NCBI GenBank assembly: GCA_013365325.1 | Contig: JABVXV010000001.1 | Coordinates: forward strand, 434,001 to 498,000 | Length of the DNA: 64,000 bases | Origin: Dipetalonema caudispina | Taxonomy: Eukaryota > Nematoda > Chromadorea > Rhabditida > Onchocercidae | Reading direction: 5' to 3' | Shown: piece by piece, positions 1-13,817 of the stretch | Position numbering within the stretch: position 1 is the first letter of the stretch | How the letters are laid out: every line of letters begins with the position of its first letter | The notes under the pieces: model-generated | The model's database searches: none | What the model saw: only the letters and a program-made list of their open reading frames with translations | Told to the model about the DNA's origin: nothing | Position numbers and translations under genes: made by a program

Positions 1-269
1 TATTTTCGAAATTGAAGCCAAAAAGCTGATGCACAAAGATTCTCTTTAGTATTCGATAAATTCCTATGGATAAGAAAGGTCCTTGGATACTTCAATCAAA
101 TATTGCACAGATGCTGATATTTTCATAGAAAAAATGAAGGATTAAATTTGAAAAGAAAAAAAAAAAGAAACTCTAACAAATTATGGACTGAGTTTGCATG
201 CAATTGGTCAAAATTATTCCCATGTAACTAACTAAAAGATTAACTTAATAATGGCTATATCTGTTGCAG

Positions 270-363
270 GTATAGTTCCAACATTGTGTGGATAGCATTT
301 TTTGGAGGTCAACCAAAACGAATCATGCTTTATTCATACCTATACCATTGCGATAGAGCTTAG
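270..363 (+). CDS. Possible terminal exon of an upstream gene (weak)
   Basis: A strong acceptor (ctgttgcag ending at 269) is followed by 30 open codons and a TAG at 361-363. The reading needs a phase-2 entry, with the first G completing a codon begun in an earlier exon. The peptide includes NIVWIAFFGG and PKRIMLYSYLYHC. No upstream exon lies in the window, so any gene would enter from the left edge. No family is recognised. A chance open frame after an intronic AG is the main alternative. Confidence 0.2.
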
Positions 364-3300
364 AATCTATTGTTTGTCAACGATATCTCTCTTTTTTCCG
401 CTCCTTTACAATATTTTGAGAGTGGGACGATATTGACGATGCCTTATCTACACGGTGTGCACATTACTGAATCGCAGATTTAGTTTCCCCACTGACCTCT
501 CCGTCTAGTGAGAAAGATATAACGAGATGACCAATGATGACAACGTAAACAGTTCATATAATAGAAGAATCTCTGATACCGTGGAAATCAGAGAAAAGAA
601 GGAGGAAAGCGAGGAATAGAAAGGAATTGTAAAAACGACGTGTTTGGTCATCTTTCCCATCCAGTTGATGGAGTATCGACTAAATCGAACCAATCCTATG
701 TTCGTCATCATCCCTGTAGACATACACATAGTGTGATAGGAGTGTCTGTCTGTACTGCAACTATTACACACACCACCACCGATCGCCAAGATAGTAGTGC
801 ACCATCCCTCAATGGGCCCCTCCTACGATCTTTCCTTTACTATCATCAGTCTCTTTAAAATAATTGACATTGAAAGAAAATGGTGTGCTTCAAATATCCT
901 CTCGTTTGCTTGAATTGAATAAGCTGAGGGGAAAGGCGGAGGTGTCTGATGCCATTAGCGCATCTTATACCACCGACCTGTAGCCTATCTCCTCAATGGG
1001 AAACTGTTATTTCTCTCCTATTATTGCATATTCTTTCTAATCCTTGCTGATAATTGTTCTAGTAGAGCAGTTGGCTTATTCCATACTATTTCTTCCTATG
1101 TCAAGTCCATTCCGGTTATCGTCACTTCTACTTTTCTTCATTTCAATTCAACGTTTATGTTATATTTGAATACTTTATCCTCCTATACGGATAGACAATA
1201 GCGCATGTATTCCGTTATCTGTACGTGTAGCTCTCCGGGAAGACACGTGTGTCCAACTTTCTACAATCATAATCCACAAAAGTAAGCTTTATTAACTAAC
1301 AATTGCATCTACCAAATATCCTGCTCATTTCGATTCTGAAATTATTTCACGATTATCCTGAATTTATGGTATCGAATTGACTATCCTACCACTGTTCTCT
1401 TATAATTCATAGTTTCATTTTATGACTTTAGTCAAATGGCCATCACAATCCCCGTCATAACAGACTATTTGAGGGGTAAAAGAAGAAGAAGATGTCACAT
1501 TGATCAACAGCATTAATGGAATATTCCTGGGTATTTATTTTCTATTTTACGACTATCAAAAATCCTTCATTTCGAGCAGCACTGTTTTGTGTCGATATTG
1601 CACATCAGGACAGTTCCTCGTAGATTCTCCAACAGCCATGCGGTAGGCTACCGGAGATGATTGAACATATGGACCGGATGCGCCTTATCGTGTTAATGTG
1701 CTCTTTGTTATCATTTCCTGTCATATCCTTGAAAATCGTATGTAGTAACTTGTTAGTTTTGCATATCGCTGTCATAAATTTAGAAATCGATCCAGCCATT
1801 TTCACTTATATATAATTGATTCACTCTGCTAGATAATTTTCATGCTGTTATTGATGTGACTTCAGCTGTTATTGCTACCTGTTTATATTAATTAATGAAA
1901 TGGTCTTTTTATGGAATATCATCAACCAATATTTAGATTTAAAATTATAATCAAAGGTCAAGATTCATCTCATACAGCCTCCTATTGATCAAACATCTTG
2001 ATGCAAAGTAGTACTTTGTAACTGTATTAATCAAAGCTTTGTAAATCAGCAGATAAGTTGGAATACTTGAATTTTTTCAGAAGTAGACGAAAATTGGAAT
2101 TAGTTTATGATGGAAAGAATGGTTTTTCCAGTTAAATTGTCCATTGTTTATTATATCAAACTCTATCTTGCAATTAATGGTCCTCAGCATATTCTAGGAC
2201 TATTTCGGCAACTTCTAAATTCCTAAGCTCAATTTGTATCTGAATTTTTCTAAAACTTCTAGCAATGTTTTTTTTTTATCACTTTGCTTAACTAAAAGCT
2301 ATCATAACTTTATTAGATTCATTTCTGAATTACTCTTTTTCACTTTATCATCGAAATCTCAAGCAATGGTTTGTACCATTTCTGAACTATGTATGTGCAT
2401 GTACAAACATTAATCGAGATAGGGGTATCAACTGAACGGCTTCTTACCACTGTTGTAAAAATTTTAGCTTTGATTCTTAACTTGTGACAGTTTATTTCTG
2501 TTTAATTCATGGCCGCATAAAATCTTTGCTGATGCGTCTGGTTGCATTTCGGATATTTGTGTATTGATGTTCAGAAATCGGAAATGAAAGAAAAGAGGAG
2601 TATTTTTCATCCCTCGATCATCGATCTGATACATTATCACCTAATAATTTCCCTAACGATTATGCAACTCCTGCACCTGTGAGGCTTTCTCATCCTTAAA
2701 TATCTCTTCGGATGAATGAATTGTCTGTTTGCTTGAAATTCTTGGATATTATCCTGAATTTAGTTTTACGTAGTGGTTACCTTTTCTTCTTTCTGGTGTT
2801 ATACACTAACTTTATTCTTCTCTATTATCTAAAGAAACTCAGAATTTTTTCCCAAAATCATCCGGTAGTCTTGTATTGGAATAAAGATGTTATGACGATA
2901 ATCACCCTAAAGTTGATTAAATAGAAGAAGCTAAACACAATTATCTGCATTATGGAAGAACATCAAGCAAAGATACTACTGATAACAAAAATCCAAAAAA
3001 TACATTTCCGACTTTTGATCCATTTCCCATCTGTTTGGAGCATCCATTATCATAGGGCTAATGATTTTCGAAATTCTTGGAAATTTCACCGTGCATAGCT
3101 AAGTTTCTTAGAGAGCAACTTTTATTTATAACTTCGCTGCTTTCCAGCTATTACAACCAGAATATGGTGGTGGTAATTGCATTCCATACAATCTATGATT
3201 AAAATTAGTTCATTGAGGACCTATAAAGAACATTGATTAACAACCTCTGTTCCCTCCGATTTTCATGAACTTCTGACTATTACTTCGATTGACTACCGTT

Positions 3301-3368
3301 ATTGCTTTAAATGTTTGGGAAGATTTTCTTGGAATAGATGTTTAAAATTATAAATGCTATAGTGCTTT
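364..3368. other. No confident gene
   Basis: Three kilobases of AT-rich sequence. Short open frames on both strands around 505-860 and at 2712-2924 (+) carry no recognisable domain and no consistent splice framework. A slightly GC-richer patch lies near 500-1000. This could be intergenic sequence or a long intron of a gene that starts outside the window. Confidence 0.5.
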
Positions 3369-5289
3369 TCACTCATTCATGACAACTTTTCTTTCTTTGT
3401 CCTTTGGTACCATAGTACCACCAAAAGATGAATATTTCAATGCTGCTCCGCCAGTGGCCACCTCATCATGTCTCCAGGCCAGAAATTTCAAATAGCTATC
3501 GAAGCCATAAGCGCATAGTGCTCCAAATGAGAAGAACTGAAATTTTGTCGCGGTAATGTCGACCGGAAAACGAAAGTTTTTCACTTGTAATATGAAGAAA
3601 ATGCCCAATTAGCAGGGACTAATTAATGGGAATTCTACATCTGCCATTAGTACTGAAAGCATTCCGTTATCATGCTATGTCATGTCATGTTTCACTGTGA
3701 ATATGAAAAGGAAAAATTTTAACATTCAGCCTCCCTCCTTCAAATAGGGCTAACCTAAAATTTAACAAGGAAATATCCCTCTTGTGCTTGCCTATAAAAC
3801 ACGTAGTTCACGATGATTCACAACGTAGGCTTTAAAACCATTTACGTTGTTACGGCTAGAACACGTAATGTGAAATGGATAAGTGTTATCTAAACTAATG
3901 TACCGAAGCTGCACCGTAACCAGTCATACCACGAAATTGTGCCGCAACTAATGCCAACACACAACCACATATTAAGAACAACACCGACCATGCAAAATAA
4001 AACATCATTTCCTGTAAGAAAAATTTATGAATACATTTTAGGCATTATTTCCACTTCATCTTCCGCATTGTCCTTAAAAAAAGATTCCTTAATAATAGCC
4101 ATTGCTAAAAACATAGCCAAGAGTCAAGGAAGTTCATGTAATTGTAAACTGTTCAAATTTTAGCAGAATTTCGATGAATCTAGGCTATTGCAAAATGTAT
4201 CTATAATTCAAATTTCTGTTTTTCTATACAAGAACTAAGACTTTAGTGAAAAGAATGCTGTCAGAAATCAATGAATAAAACTTACAAAAATTCTCAAAAT
4301 CAATTGCTAAAGAAATAAAAATAAAATACTTACACCAACAATCCAAGGTATTTGACGAAGGAAATCCACGATATGAAATAAATAAAGGATTAAGAGAACT
4401 AATGATACAAGCATGCCAAATATACAAATAAAGATGATCCATCCGACACCGGTATAGTAAGCGGGACCACCAACCAATAGACATATGAAGCAAATAAAAT
4501 CTAAAGTCTGAAACGTATTTTTTTTTGACTAGTAGATAATAGACGATGGATGCATAATTTTCCCAGAATTTTTAAGAATTTCTAGAATTAGAGTTACTTG
4601 TTTATTATGCAGTCCGATTTTATTTTTCTGGATCGAATTTTCACTTGACTTCTGTTTTGTTTAATTACGAGAAAATGAAAACACTAATCGAAATAAGTTA
4701 ATATAGATGTTTATATACATGATTGATGGAAAGGAAACAGAAATTAGTGCTTACTTGCATCTTTATTCGTTATCTTGATTTAAAGCATATTTAATATCGC
4801 ATGTGATTTTAAATTATAAACCGTTAACTCAAATTTATTTGGTTGATGAAATTTCAAAAATTGTATACGGAAAATAAATATCCATCTTTCACACAAAAAA
4901 CCAATGAAATTTCCTTGATTTAAAAAAGTTGAGAAACGGGAAAATTCGTAGACATAATAATTGCTCATATATAGACAAAACCGAAAAAAATAATCTGCAT
5001 GGCATGACGTAATGCAAGGTTAAGGAGGTCACGATGAATCAGAAAAAAGCCTTCCTTTCATAAAACGGAAACGGAAATAAGTTGTTTAAGAGTGTTATAT
5101 TGAAAAAAAAGAAAAATTTTCCAAGGTAACACCACTTACAATGCAAATACACTTCAGCATCCCAGATAATGTATTCAAGTAATTCAAATCCAATTCAGGT
5201 TTTGTGATTTCCATCGGACAATACACTTGTGATTGTTGATAATCATGAACATCAATGGTTTCCGTAATATACCGCTGATCATTCATCAT
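3369..5289 (-). CDS. MARVEL-domain four-transmembrane protein (CMTM/MAL-like)
   Basis: Four exons on the minus strand: 5289-5140, 4507-4334, 4011-3930 and 3583-3369, all with GT-AG borders and matching phases, giving 206 residues. The start chosen is the first in-frame ATG after a stop (MMNDQRYITE). Four hydrophobic segments follow: one across the exon 1-2 junction (LKCICI then DFICFICLLV), then WIIFICIFGMLVSLVLLILY, FYFAWSVLFLICGCVLALVA, and a last one around FFSFGALCAYGFDSYLKFL. Short polar tails sit at both ends. This is the layout of MARVEL proteins, which act in membrane apposition, tight junctions and vesicle sorting; the role here is inferred from family only. It is transcribed divergently from the acid phosphatase, about 1.4 kb away. 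The exact subfamily (CMTM, MAL or a nematode-specific group) is not resolved. Confidence 0.72.
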
Positions 5290-6296
5290 TGAATGCAATT
5301 GCTTGAATGGAAAATTTCTTTAAACGATCTATAAAACTTCATATTGTTGTGCAAATATTAGATTTTCATCGATTCAAACGAAGACTGAAATGATTTTCGG
5401 CCTTTTGGTTGTATTTCAGGTAACTAACCAGTTTTTCGTTATCTACTCGTTATTTTTCTTTCCCACTTTCAATGAGATAAATTTGGGTAAATGGTTAGTT
5501 CTTCTTTTCATCAAATTAGGCACTGCCTCTTAAATTATTTATAAATGGACAGGAAGAAATGTTTCAGCAAATGGGATAAAACAGATAATGAGGAGAATGA
5601 GCTTTTAAAGATATTTTGAAGCTGAAATACCTGTTTACCAACCGATTTAGTAAGTAATACTATTGCTACAATGATTACTGGAAGTAAAACTAAGCTAGAA
5701 ATGATGTGGACTTGAAAGTCAGCTGTTCTCTAGAGATAGTTTGGGCTGAACTTAGAGAAAAAGATTGGATCAAACTGCTTCAAATCTCAACGATACTTTT
5801 TTATTGTGTAGCTAATTGTTTCTTGAAAAATGTTGATTTATTTGTCGGCTATCATGTATCGTAGTTGGTTTTAGTATTCATGTTCTATTTACCGGAAGAA
5901 AACAGGTTTTTACGGATTCTTTAAAGCTAATTGATTGATCGATTGGTTGGCTAATCGACTAATGAAGTGATAACTAAATGTTTGGCTGATAAATTACTGT
6001 TGTTCATTCAATGCATCTTAAAAATAACAAAAATAAAAATTGTTTCCATTCCTCACTTTTCTTACAATCTGCTTTTTTTTTTTTTTTTGTAACGTGATGA
6101 GCATTTTGAAGTCTGTTACCTCATTTCAGGTAATCAACAACTTAACAAACTAATGTATTACTTTAGAATGATTCGATCTTTGATATCACTAACATGTTGA
6201 GAGATTACTGAACAGTTCGTTTCTCAATCTTGTTGAAATATGTTGTCATTTGTTATCGCTCTTGACGGCTTTGTCATTCTGTAGAGTGATCTATTG

Positions 6297-6328
<32 letters not shown>

Positions 6329-6681
6329 GAATGATGCGTCATTATCTTCAGGTTGTTTGTATTGGCACAGTAACATTTGTCACGATATGGTTGTGCTGTG
6401 ACATTTCCCAAGAAATATGTAATTAAACCTTAACAATTGATTTTCTTCTAGCTCTTTTCCGATCGTTTTGTATTATATCAACGACTTGGTACTACTACAT
6501 ATTCTAAACTATTCCTATCAATTCAGTTCAAATCAATTACTAAAACGTCACTTCATTTCACATCCATACATCCTGTTTGATATTGTAAATATTTTCATTT
6601 CTGCGAAAAATATTTTTTGATGAAACAATTCTAACAACTGATTCCTCTATTTCCAATAGTTATTACTCTCTACACAGTCTG
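5290..6681. other. Divergent intergenic region (MARVEL gene / acid phosphatase)
   Basis: Head-to-head spacer that should hold both promoters. It contains a run of 16 T at 6073-6088 and a run of 31 A at 6297-6327. No open frame with recognisable content was seen. Confidence 0.5.
6297..6327. repeat. Poly(A) homopolymer tract (31 bp)
   Basis: Uninterrupted run of 31 A in the divergent intergenic region. No target-site duplication or adjoining retroelement body was noticed, so a simple homopolymer is the simplest reading. Confidence 0.9.
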
Positions 6682-9458
6682 ATGTTGACATCAGTTCTAC
6701 TTTTCTTTTCATTAGCAGTATTCGGTGGTACGGATAAATCATTGACCCAAAATGTAGAATTTTCGCACCAAACTGAACAATGGATCAATTTGGAATCAGA
6801 ACCGATTAATGAAAATGGTTAATTTCAATCTTTACTAAATAAAATTGGTATGATGAAAACTGGAAAGTTATCCCATCAATTTACTGCAATAGAACGGAAC
6901 TGTCATTGTAAGAATATATCAAAATTGAAAAACAGCAACCGAGCATGAGTTCGAGAATAATTTTTGATGAGGAGCTTTGTTGTTCATCGAAATATGACTA
7001 CTAATTGATACCTCCATAGTAAGATGATAACAGATAATGATATTCCAGAATGCAATTTGGGAAGTTACCCATGTCGAATGGCTTGTATAAACGATGGTAT
7101 ATGCTACAAAAATGATTCAAATAATCTTCGATTTTTTCTTGTTGGAGACACAGGAGGTAAGGGATTATTTTCATTTTAATTCTAAATATCAATTAACTAG
7201 AAACGAATTGAGACTCTTTCCCCTTCCTCTATGTTTTTTCTGCACTTCTTTGATAATTTTATTTTGATCCTTCACAATCTAATCTAAAGCAAATCTGTAG
7301 AAGTTTGAGGTTGCGTAGTTATTTTATCACTATTACATTTTCTACAAGTTTGTAATCTCATTTTTTACAAACATCCCACCATCTCTCACTAATCGACTAC
7401 TAAGTCGAGTAATGTCTTAATATTAAAATTTTAGGTTTACCTATATATCCATATACTACATATGCACAAAAATTAGTCGCAAAGTCATTAGCCAGAATCG
7501 GTGAGAAAAAAAATATCCAATTTACTCTTTCGGTTGGTGATAATATTTATTTCACGGGAGTGAAAGATGAGTTCGATCAACGATTCCAGGTAACAGCCTT
7601 GAAAAATTTGTAGAAAGTCTGCATTACCATCGGGTTCAATTGAACGGGCATCAACAAATAAATAAACGAACGATCAAACAAATAATAATGTAATTAATGA
7701 GTAAGCGAAGAATCAAATATATGACCTTGAAATTTCGGTTCTTGATTCTATTATTTTAATCATAACTATCACACCTTTAGGCAACATTCGAAAATGTGTA
7801 CAAAGGTGAAGCGTTACAGAAGCCGTGGTATTTTATTGCTGGTAATCATGATCATTTTGGGAACATTTCAGGACAGATTGCTTACACAAATCGCAGTCAG
7901 CGATGGTACGTTTTTTCAGGTGTATAATTCAGGATTATTTTGAATTAAAATAGAATGAAAATGGTATGAGTCATGCATCCCTCACAAATAATTAATGATC
8001 GACCGGAAACAGATAATCCTTTTATTGCACCATATTAGTTGAATATTATAAATTTCGACATGTTTGAACTTTGATCCAAATTTTTAACCAAAATCATACT
8101 GACTCGATTTCCAGGACATATCCGGCAAGCTACTACAAAGTATCCTATGCATTTGGAAAGAATGCCACACTGGTTGAATTTCTGATGATTGATACTATTT
8201 TACTTTGTGGTAACACACGAGACATAACAGAAGCTAGCTTTCTTGACTTGATTCTTGCAACTGTTGACAAAAATCCAAATACGCCGAAAGATCCAGCAGC
8301 GGCAAAAGCACAACTAGATTGGATCGAACAACAGCTGAGTAGTTCGAGGTTCTGCTTTCAAAGTTATCTTAATAGTTCTCACTCTTAAAGTTTTGCAAAA
8401 TTATTCCAAACATTTCAGGAAAGCCTAGAAATAAGCACTTCGAAAATGTGCAAAATCGAAAATTTTCTTCATTGACCTTTACAATCTTCTAATATATTTT
8501 ACAAGTTCTTTTTAACCCGGAATTTTTCAAAAGCAGAGCTGATTATTTGTTTGTTGTTGGCCATTACCCAGTTTATTCGGTATCTGAGCATGGTTCATTG
8601 AAGTGCTTGATTGAAAAATTGAAACCACATTTGGAAAAGTATCACGTAACAGCGTACTTCGCTGGACATGATCATACGCTTCAGGTAATTTTTAAGAGAC
8701 TTTTCATTTTACCGTTTTAAATATAAAGTAAATAATGTTGGGGACTTGAAAATCAATCGATTGATGCATAATCTTATTTTATGTACCTTAATTAGACATT
8801 AATTTCTTCGAGAGTGGAATTAATCTTTAAAAAAGACACTACCTACTTAATCTTGATATTTACTATGAGAGATAGAATCCAAATAGACAAAAATTTGAAA
8901 TTAGATTTATAAGGACTGATAAGTCAATATCTAAAAATGAAATAGTGATGCAAAACGTTACCTTGCAGCACATCGTCACGGAACATTCGTTATCCTCAGA
9001 TGACGCAAAAAAAATCCCGCTTCACTATGTCGTTAGTGGAGCCGCATCTCGATCAGATCGCTCAGTTAAACATATGGATACAATACCGGAAGGATCATTA
9101 CGTTTCAAGTAATCAATTAATTCGTCATTTTTAATCACTCAAATTCTTAATCTTCGACACTTCACTAAAGGTACCTTAATCAATAAAAACTTAGAATTTG
9201 CTAATGTGCTAGCAACCTACGTTAAATGAAATATCTGGAAATTTTTTGCAGAATTTTCAGTAAATCAAATTATATTGCAGCTATCCAAAGAGATTCAATC
9301 CATTTTCACAAATTGGTTTATCGAATGGTGGCTTTATTTATGTGAACATGGATAGAGAGAAAGCTACGTTCACATTTTACAATGGCAAAGGTGATGAAAA
9401 ATACTCTTGTATCATTATACCTCGGGGGAATTTTGCAGTGAGCAAATTGAAGAAATGA
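6682..9458 (+). CDS. Secreted purple (tartrate-resistant type) acid phosphatase, ACP5-like
   Basis: Eight exons (6682-6817, 7034-7156, 7435-7589, 7781-7905, 8115-8348, 8537-8684, 8969-9108, 9281-9458) join in frame to 412 residues. The N-terminus is a signal peptide ([15 protein letters not shown]). All five metallophosphoesterase blocks are present: GDTGG (D84), GDNIYF (D122, Y125), GNHDH (N160), GHYPVYS (H267) and AGHDHTLQ (H302, H304). The tyrosine after GDN is the residue that gives dinuclear Fe enzymes their purple colour. The order and spacing fit mammalian ACP5, which hydrolyses phosphate monoesters in lysosomes or outside the cell. Unusual is a leader of about 60 residues between signal peptide and catalytic core containing a cysteine-rich stretch ([18 protein letters not shown]). 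A tacacag acceptor five bases before the ATG could be a 5'-UTR or trans-splice site. Confidence 0.92.
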
Positions 9459-10368
9459 GAAATGATAAACAACAAGCTTAATTATTCCTCTTAATGGGAA
9501 ACTTTTTACTTCTAAAATGATTCCTCAAACTTTTACAATGATCTGGCGCTCATTGCTGTTTTTGTAAACATTTCTCACATCACAGTATGTTTCAATTTCA
9601 TATAATTTCATACTGCCATATTCCTCTACTCTCTCCCAGCAAAGTAATGATAGTCTCATCTCAATATAATAATTGAAATTGACTTAGCTCAATCGATTTT
9701 TCTGAATTCATTTTCATTTTGCTCATTTCATGGAAAACGCTAGCAAGCTTAATGATATTGCATGCATACGTCAGTTCGAATTATCCGACAACATTCCAAG
9801 CGAATCGATTCATTTCAAACTTCCTTATTGATTGCTACTTACGATTGTTTCTCTATTCTTTTTTTTAACTATTTCAAATTGATTTGTGAATGTTTTCTAT
9901 GAAATATATTACTTCTTAATATAAAAATTTGTGTAAATTTATTCAAACCTATTAGTTGCAAAAGGTACACAATGCAGCAAGACTTCATCTACCGGTATTT
10001 TCCGTACAATAATAGATCAAATGGAATTATCTTACAGTCCCCTGTTATTGTTATTCTTTTGGAAGACATTTCGTGTCCAACCCTCTATACTCTTTCTCGA
10101 TTCAGCTTCCTGGAAGTCTATAGCATAAATCTACTCCCTTCATCAATCCCGACTATTTGAGAAATACCGGAGTCTTACAAAAGTTATGAAGAACAAATAA
10201 CTACCTCATCCTTCCACACATCGTTGACACAACTCTATCATCCAATATTGTTCATCTTTTGCCGTAATAGCAGCACACCATTTTAACGGGCTGCAAATTT
10301 GTGCTCGAGTTATGGTTGATGTAAGTTGTACGTAGAGTTCTGCGGGTGGTTTTGATCAAGGTAGAGGG
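9459..10368. other. Intergenic, acid phosphatase to PHAF1
   Basis: About 0.9 kb of AT-rich sequence between two same-strand genes. The gap is much longer than typical nematode operon spacing (~100 bp). An ORF at 9972-10160 has no recognisable content. Nothing else was seen. Confidence 0.5.
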
Positions 10369-13300
10369 ATGTTGCGAGTAGAAGTAATGCCAGGATGCGG
10401 GATCCGGAACGATTACATCGAGTTGCTCTTGGGCATGCCCATAAATCAGGCAATCGCTGCCATACAGAATGCATCACGTCATATTCAGAATGTTGAACTG
10501 ACTTACTCTTCTAAGGTATATCTTTGCTTACGTAATGTTATTAATAGTACATTACATGACTGGTACGGATCTCGTCATTGGTTCAGATAGCAACGGAAGA
10601 TGACCCAATTCAATGACTAATGTATAATTTTACACTAACTAGATTTAGTGTGCTTAATATTGTTATTTTAGTAAAATATATCGTACACTTGCATTGTTTC
10701 ACTTTTAAGCTTGGATTAGGCTAGAAATTCATTTCGTCCATAGAATTTAAAGCGTTTAGTTGAAAAGACTGTCATCACGTATTAAGTAGTCCTTCATAGC
10801 ATCAACAGATGGCAGTGTAAAGTTCAAGAATTGATTTATTATGCATTCTTCATATGCATCGTTTCCAAGATATCCTTCGAGGAGAAGGATTATAAGCAGA
10901 TTTTAGCTTTGTAACTATATCAAATACCCAACCTGTTCGTTGAATGGTAACTACTGTAATTCAGGAACCGTTGTCAAGAGATGTAATGATACGGCTAGCA
11001 AAAGATGGCGTACGACTCTATTTTGAGCCTAACTCGCAGCTGCTTCGGGTAAGGAAGATATTTTCATTCCCCATACATTCTGGAAGTTACGTTTTGTTTT
11101 TTATACATTTTAACTTTTTTTTAAATGCTTCAATTTATTAACTTTCAAGGTTGATTCATCAGTTTACTTTGTCATTTTCATGCATGTTTTTCAGCTGATT
11201 GAAGTATACGATTTGTCAAACATTATCTTACAATACGGGTATGTTTTAAAGACACTTATGCTTTTTGCGGTTTAACTCAGTAACTGTAGTATTGCGCTTT
11301 CCCTTTGTATGAATATATGACTGATTTTTTCCATTTAGTGGTGTGGTGTTCTCCAGTCCTAAAGATGAAGCAGATGTAAATAAAGTAGAAGGTTGTTTTG
11401 GCGCCACACATCCTGGAGGTTACTCTTTTCTTTTTATGGATTTTAACTTTTTCGATGAATACATTTATCTTAGTTTGAATGAAACTGTTCATTTTAATGA
11501 TGATTTTAATTAATCCCAAACTTTTTAATACCGAAGGAAATTTGCTTAACGAAGAAGAATTGCTACTGATGGTTGCTTTATGATATCTTCAGTTTTACAA
11601 CTTTCAATTTCAGTTTACGTTGCTGAACAAAGTTTGTATGAATTGAGTTGGAAAGGATTGTCATTCAGTTTTCCGACTCTAAATGAAACTTCGAAAGTGC
11701 AAGTAACCATGACTTTTTAGAAAATAATCTAAGTTCATGTTTCCGAACTACATTAGATGAATTTCTGTTTTATAAGAATCTTATCGTCATTATTATCTGG
11801 GAGGAATTGTATCACTCTTCAATAACTTGTTTTGCAGACTTCGTCGGTTGATGCCACTGGCTTAGGATCACTGCAGTTCCGGAGTAATTCTCCACCACTT
11901 CTTGCAAAAATGGCCATTTATCCCGACTCATACAACTCATCGAAGTATTGATTTTCTTTTTGAATGTTGGTAGCTAAAGATATCTGCTGTTTCAGTTTTG
12001 TTTTCTTCTCAAGAAAAATGGCGTTTTTCAGACCACCAAAAATCTCAGCAGCTTCGCTATGTGGTGTTATATGTCCAGTTGAAGTGAAGTCCATTAGTGA
12101 TGGAAGCAGAATTTCAGGCCTATTCTTCATCTTTGCTGCAGAAAGTAAAGAATTCGTTCATATTTACATATTTTTTCCATGTCTTGTTAGTATTTTAAAA
12201 TACTGCCATATATCAACACTCATTTGCAGCCCCACTGGCGGATAATTCGAGTCGAAAACAAGCTTTTGGTTTAAGAAAAATCGAACGGTCAATTTTTTTT
12301 GGCGATACTTCCGAGGTTTGAAACAGTTCCCTTACACTCAAAATTTCAATTTATTATTCAGAGGAATAATTTTCCTCGATGGGTCATTCTTTTAGTTACT
12401 CAGTTTTTCAGAGTGTTTTATCATCACTGGGTGCTCCGTCTAAAGTATTTTATACGAAAGCAGATCGAATGTTAATTCATCGCGGAGAAGATTCAAAAAA
12501 ATTGCGTGGGCCGCGTCCTAATTATTTCTTCAATTACTTCTCGTTAGGAGTGGTCCGTATACATTTGTATCTTTATTTCATTCATACTTTGTGAATTTGT
12601 TAAAGTAGCTGAAATAAACTAACGTGCTGGGGTAACTACCTACTCAATCTGAAATTAATTATTGTAATTGCTGGTTCAAAGCTTTTTTTGCGAGAAAGAG
12701 CTATGTTCTTAACACACTTTTTTAGGACATTCTATTCGATTGCATCACTAATCGTGTCCAAAAATTTGTCCTACATACCAATTTACCAGGCCACTTTGAC
12801 TTTGGAATGTAAGTTTTTAATTGTTAATGTCAGTTAGGATATAATAATAATAATGAGTTTGTCTTCAAGTAAAAAGATGAATCAATTCGGAAATGCTTAG
12901 AAATATAGCATTGTTAAATGTTTTAAATAAATTAGTACATGATGCATTCCAGATATGCACGCTGTAACTTCTGCATTACCGTTACTGATGGTCCGACCAT
13001 TACTCCTTCATCAAAGGTTTCAGTTTTTTTTTTTTTTGGTTTAGGTTTTTCACTCGTTTTTTATGTTTCCTAACAGCGTTCTATATTCCTTTCGTATTTC
13101 CGGAATTTCAGCGGGAAAATTTCTTCGGTGCCTTTTGTGGTGACACAGCTGTACAGCCAGTGGTGCTCAGTAGGAGTGGAACGGAAAATCCGTTTGGGTC
13201 AACTTTCTGCTATGGCACTGATCAAGTTATCGTCGAGGTCAGTAGAGTTATTTCAAAAGCTAGTAATAGTAGGCAAAAAAATTGAAATCAATTTGATTTT

Positions 13301-13549
13301 ATCAAGCCTTCTTCTAACTGTTCAATTCTATGACTTTAATTAATCTGAACAATACTCCTAGACTTGATTTGGTGAAGTTACCAATTTCAGCAAAACTATT
13401 CGTGTGCTTACCCTTTTTCAGAAAAATTGGTTCGAAGTTAAAAAAAAGCAGTTATTACTGTCTTTGATTCTCAAGTTTTGTTATTTCGAAAACTGTAGTA
13501 CTTGCAGGTGATGGACAATGGATTTATTGCTTCAGTTACCCTTTTTTAG
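10369..13549 (+). CDS. PHAF1: PHAF1 / C16orf70 (UPF0183) phagophore-assembly factor
   Basis: Thirteen exons (10369-10515, 10965-11048, 11195-11238, 11339-11418, 11614-11702, 11838-11944, 12032-12144, 12230-12315, 12412-12552, 12726-12808, 12953-13016, 13112-13237, 13508-13549) give 401 residues, close to the human length of about 420. Family hallmarks run in order: LLGMPINQAIAAIQ near the N-terminus, LIEVYDLSNIIL, CFGATHPGVYVAEQSLYEL, GLSFSFP, RSIFFGDTSESVLSSLGAP, KVFYTKADRM, NYFFNYFSLGVDILFD, KFVLHTNLPGHFDF and ENPFGSTFCYG, ending in NGFIASVTLF. In mammals PHAF1 pairs with BCAS3 and is recruited to forming autophagosomes through phosphoinositide binding; that role is knowledge of the family. 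The junction 11944/12032 was set by phase (AA plus A, lysine). Confidence 0.93.
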
Positions 13550-13817
13550 GGTTTTTTAAAATTTCATATAGACGTTTCTCATTCGCTTATATTTAAATAT
13601 GCCTTTTTGCAGACTGCATTTAGGGTTTTTCCTCACATTTGCTTCCTCTCTGTTTTACCTCATTTAGTGGTAACTGTTTTATTTTCTTCCCACTACAAGA
13701 AACTTTCTGTGGGCTGCCAGAAGTTAGAAGTTATTCATATCCTGGTCTGTAATAGCTATTGCTTACTTCTCATATGTTTGTAAATATCTTTGTAGATCAC
13801 AGCTAGATTTGTATGGC

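Noticed and set aside
505..858. Overlapping ORFs on both strands
   Set aside because: Neither has a domain or splice context, and both are short enough to arise by chance in this slightly GC-richer patch.
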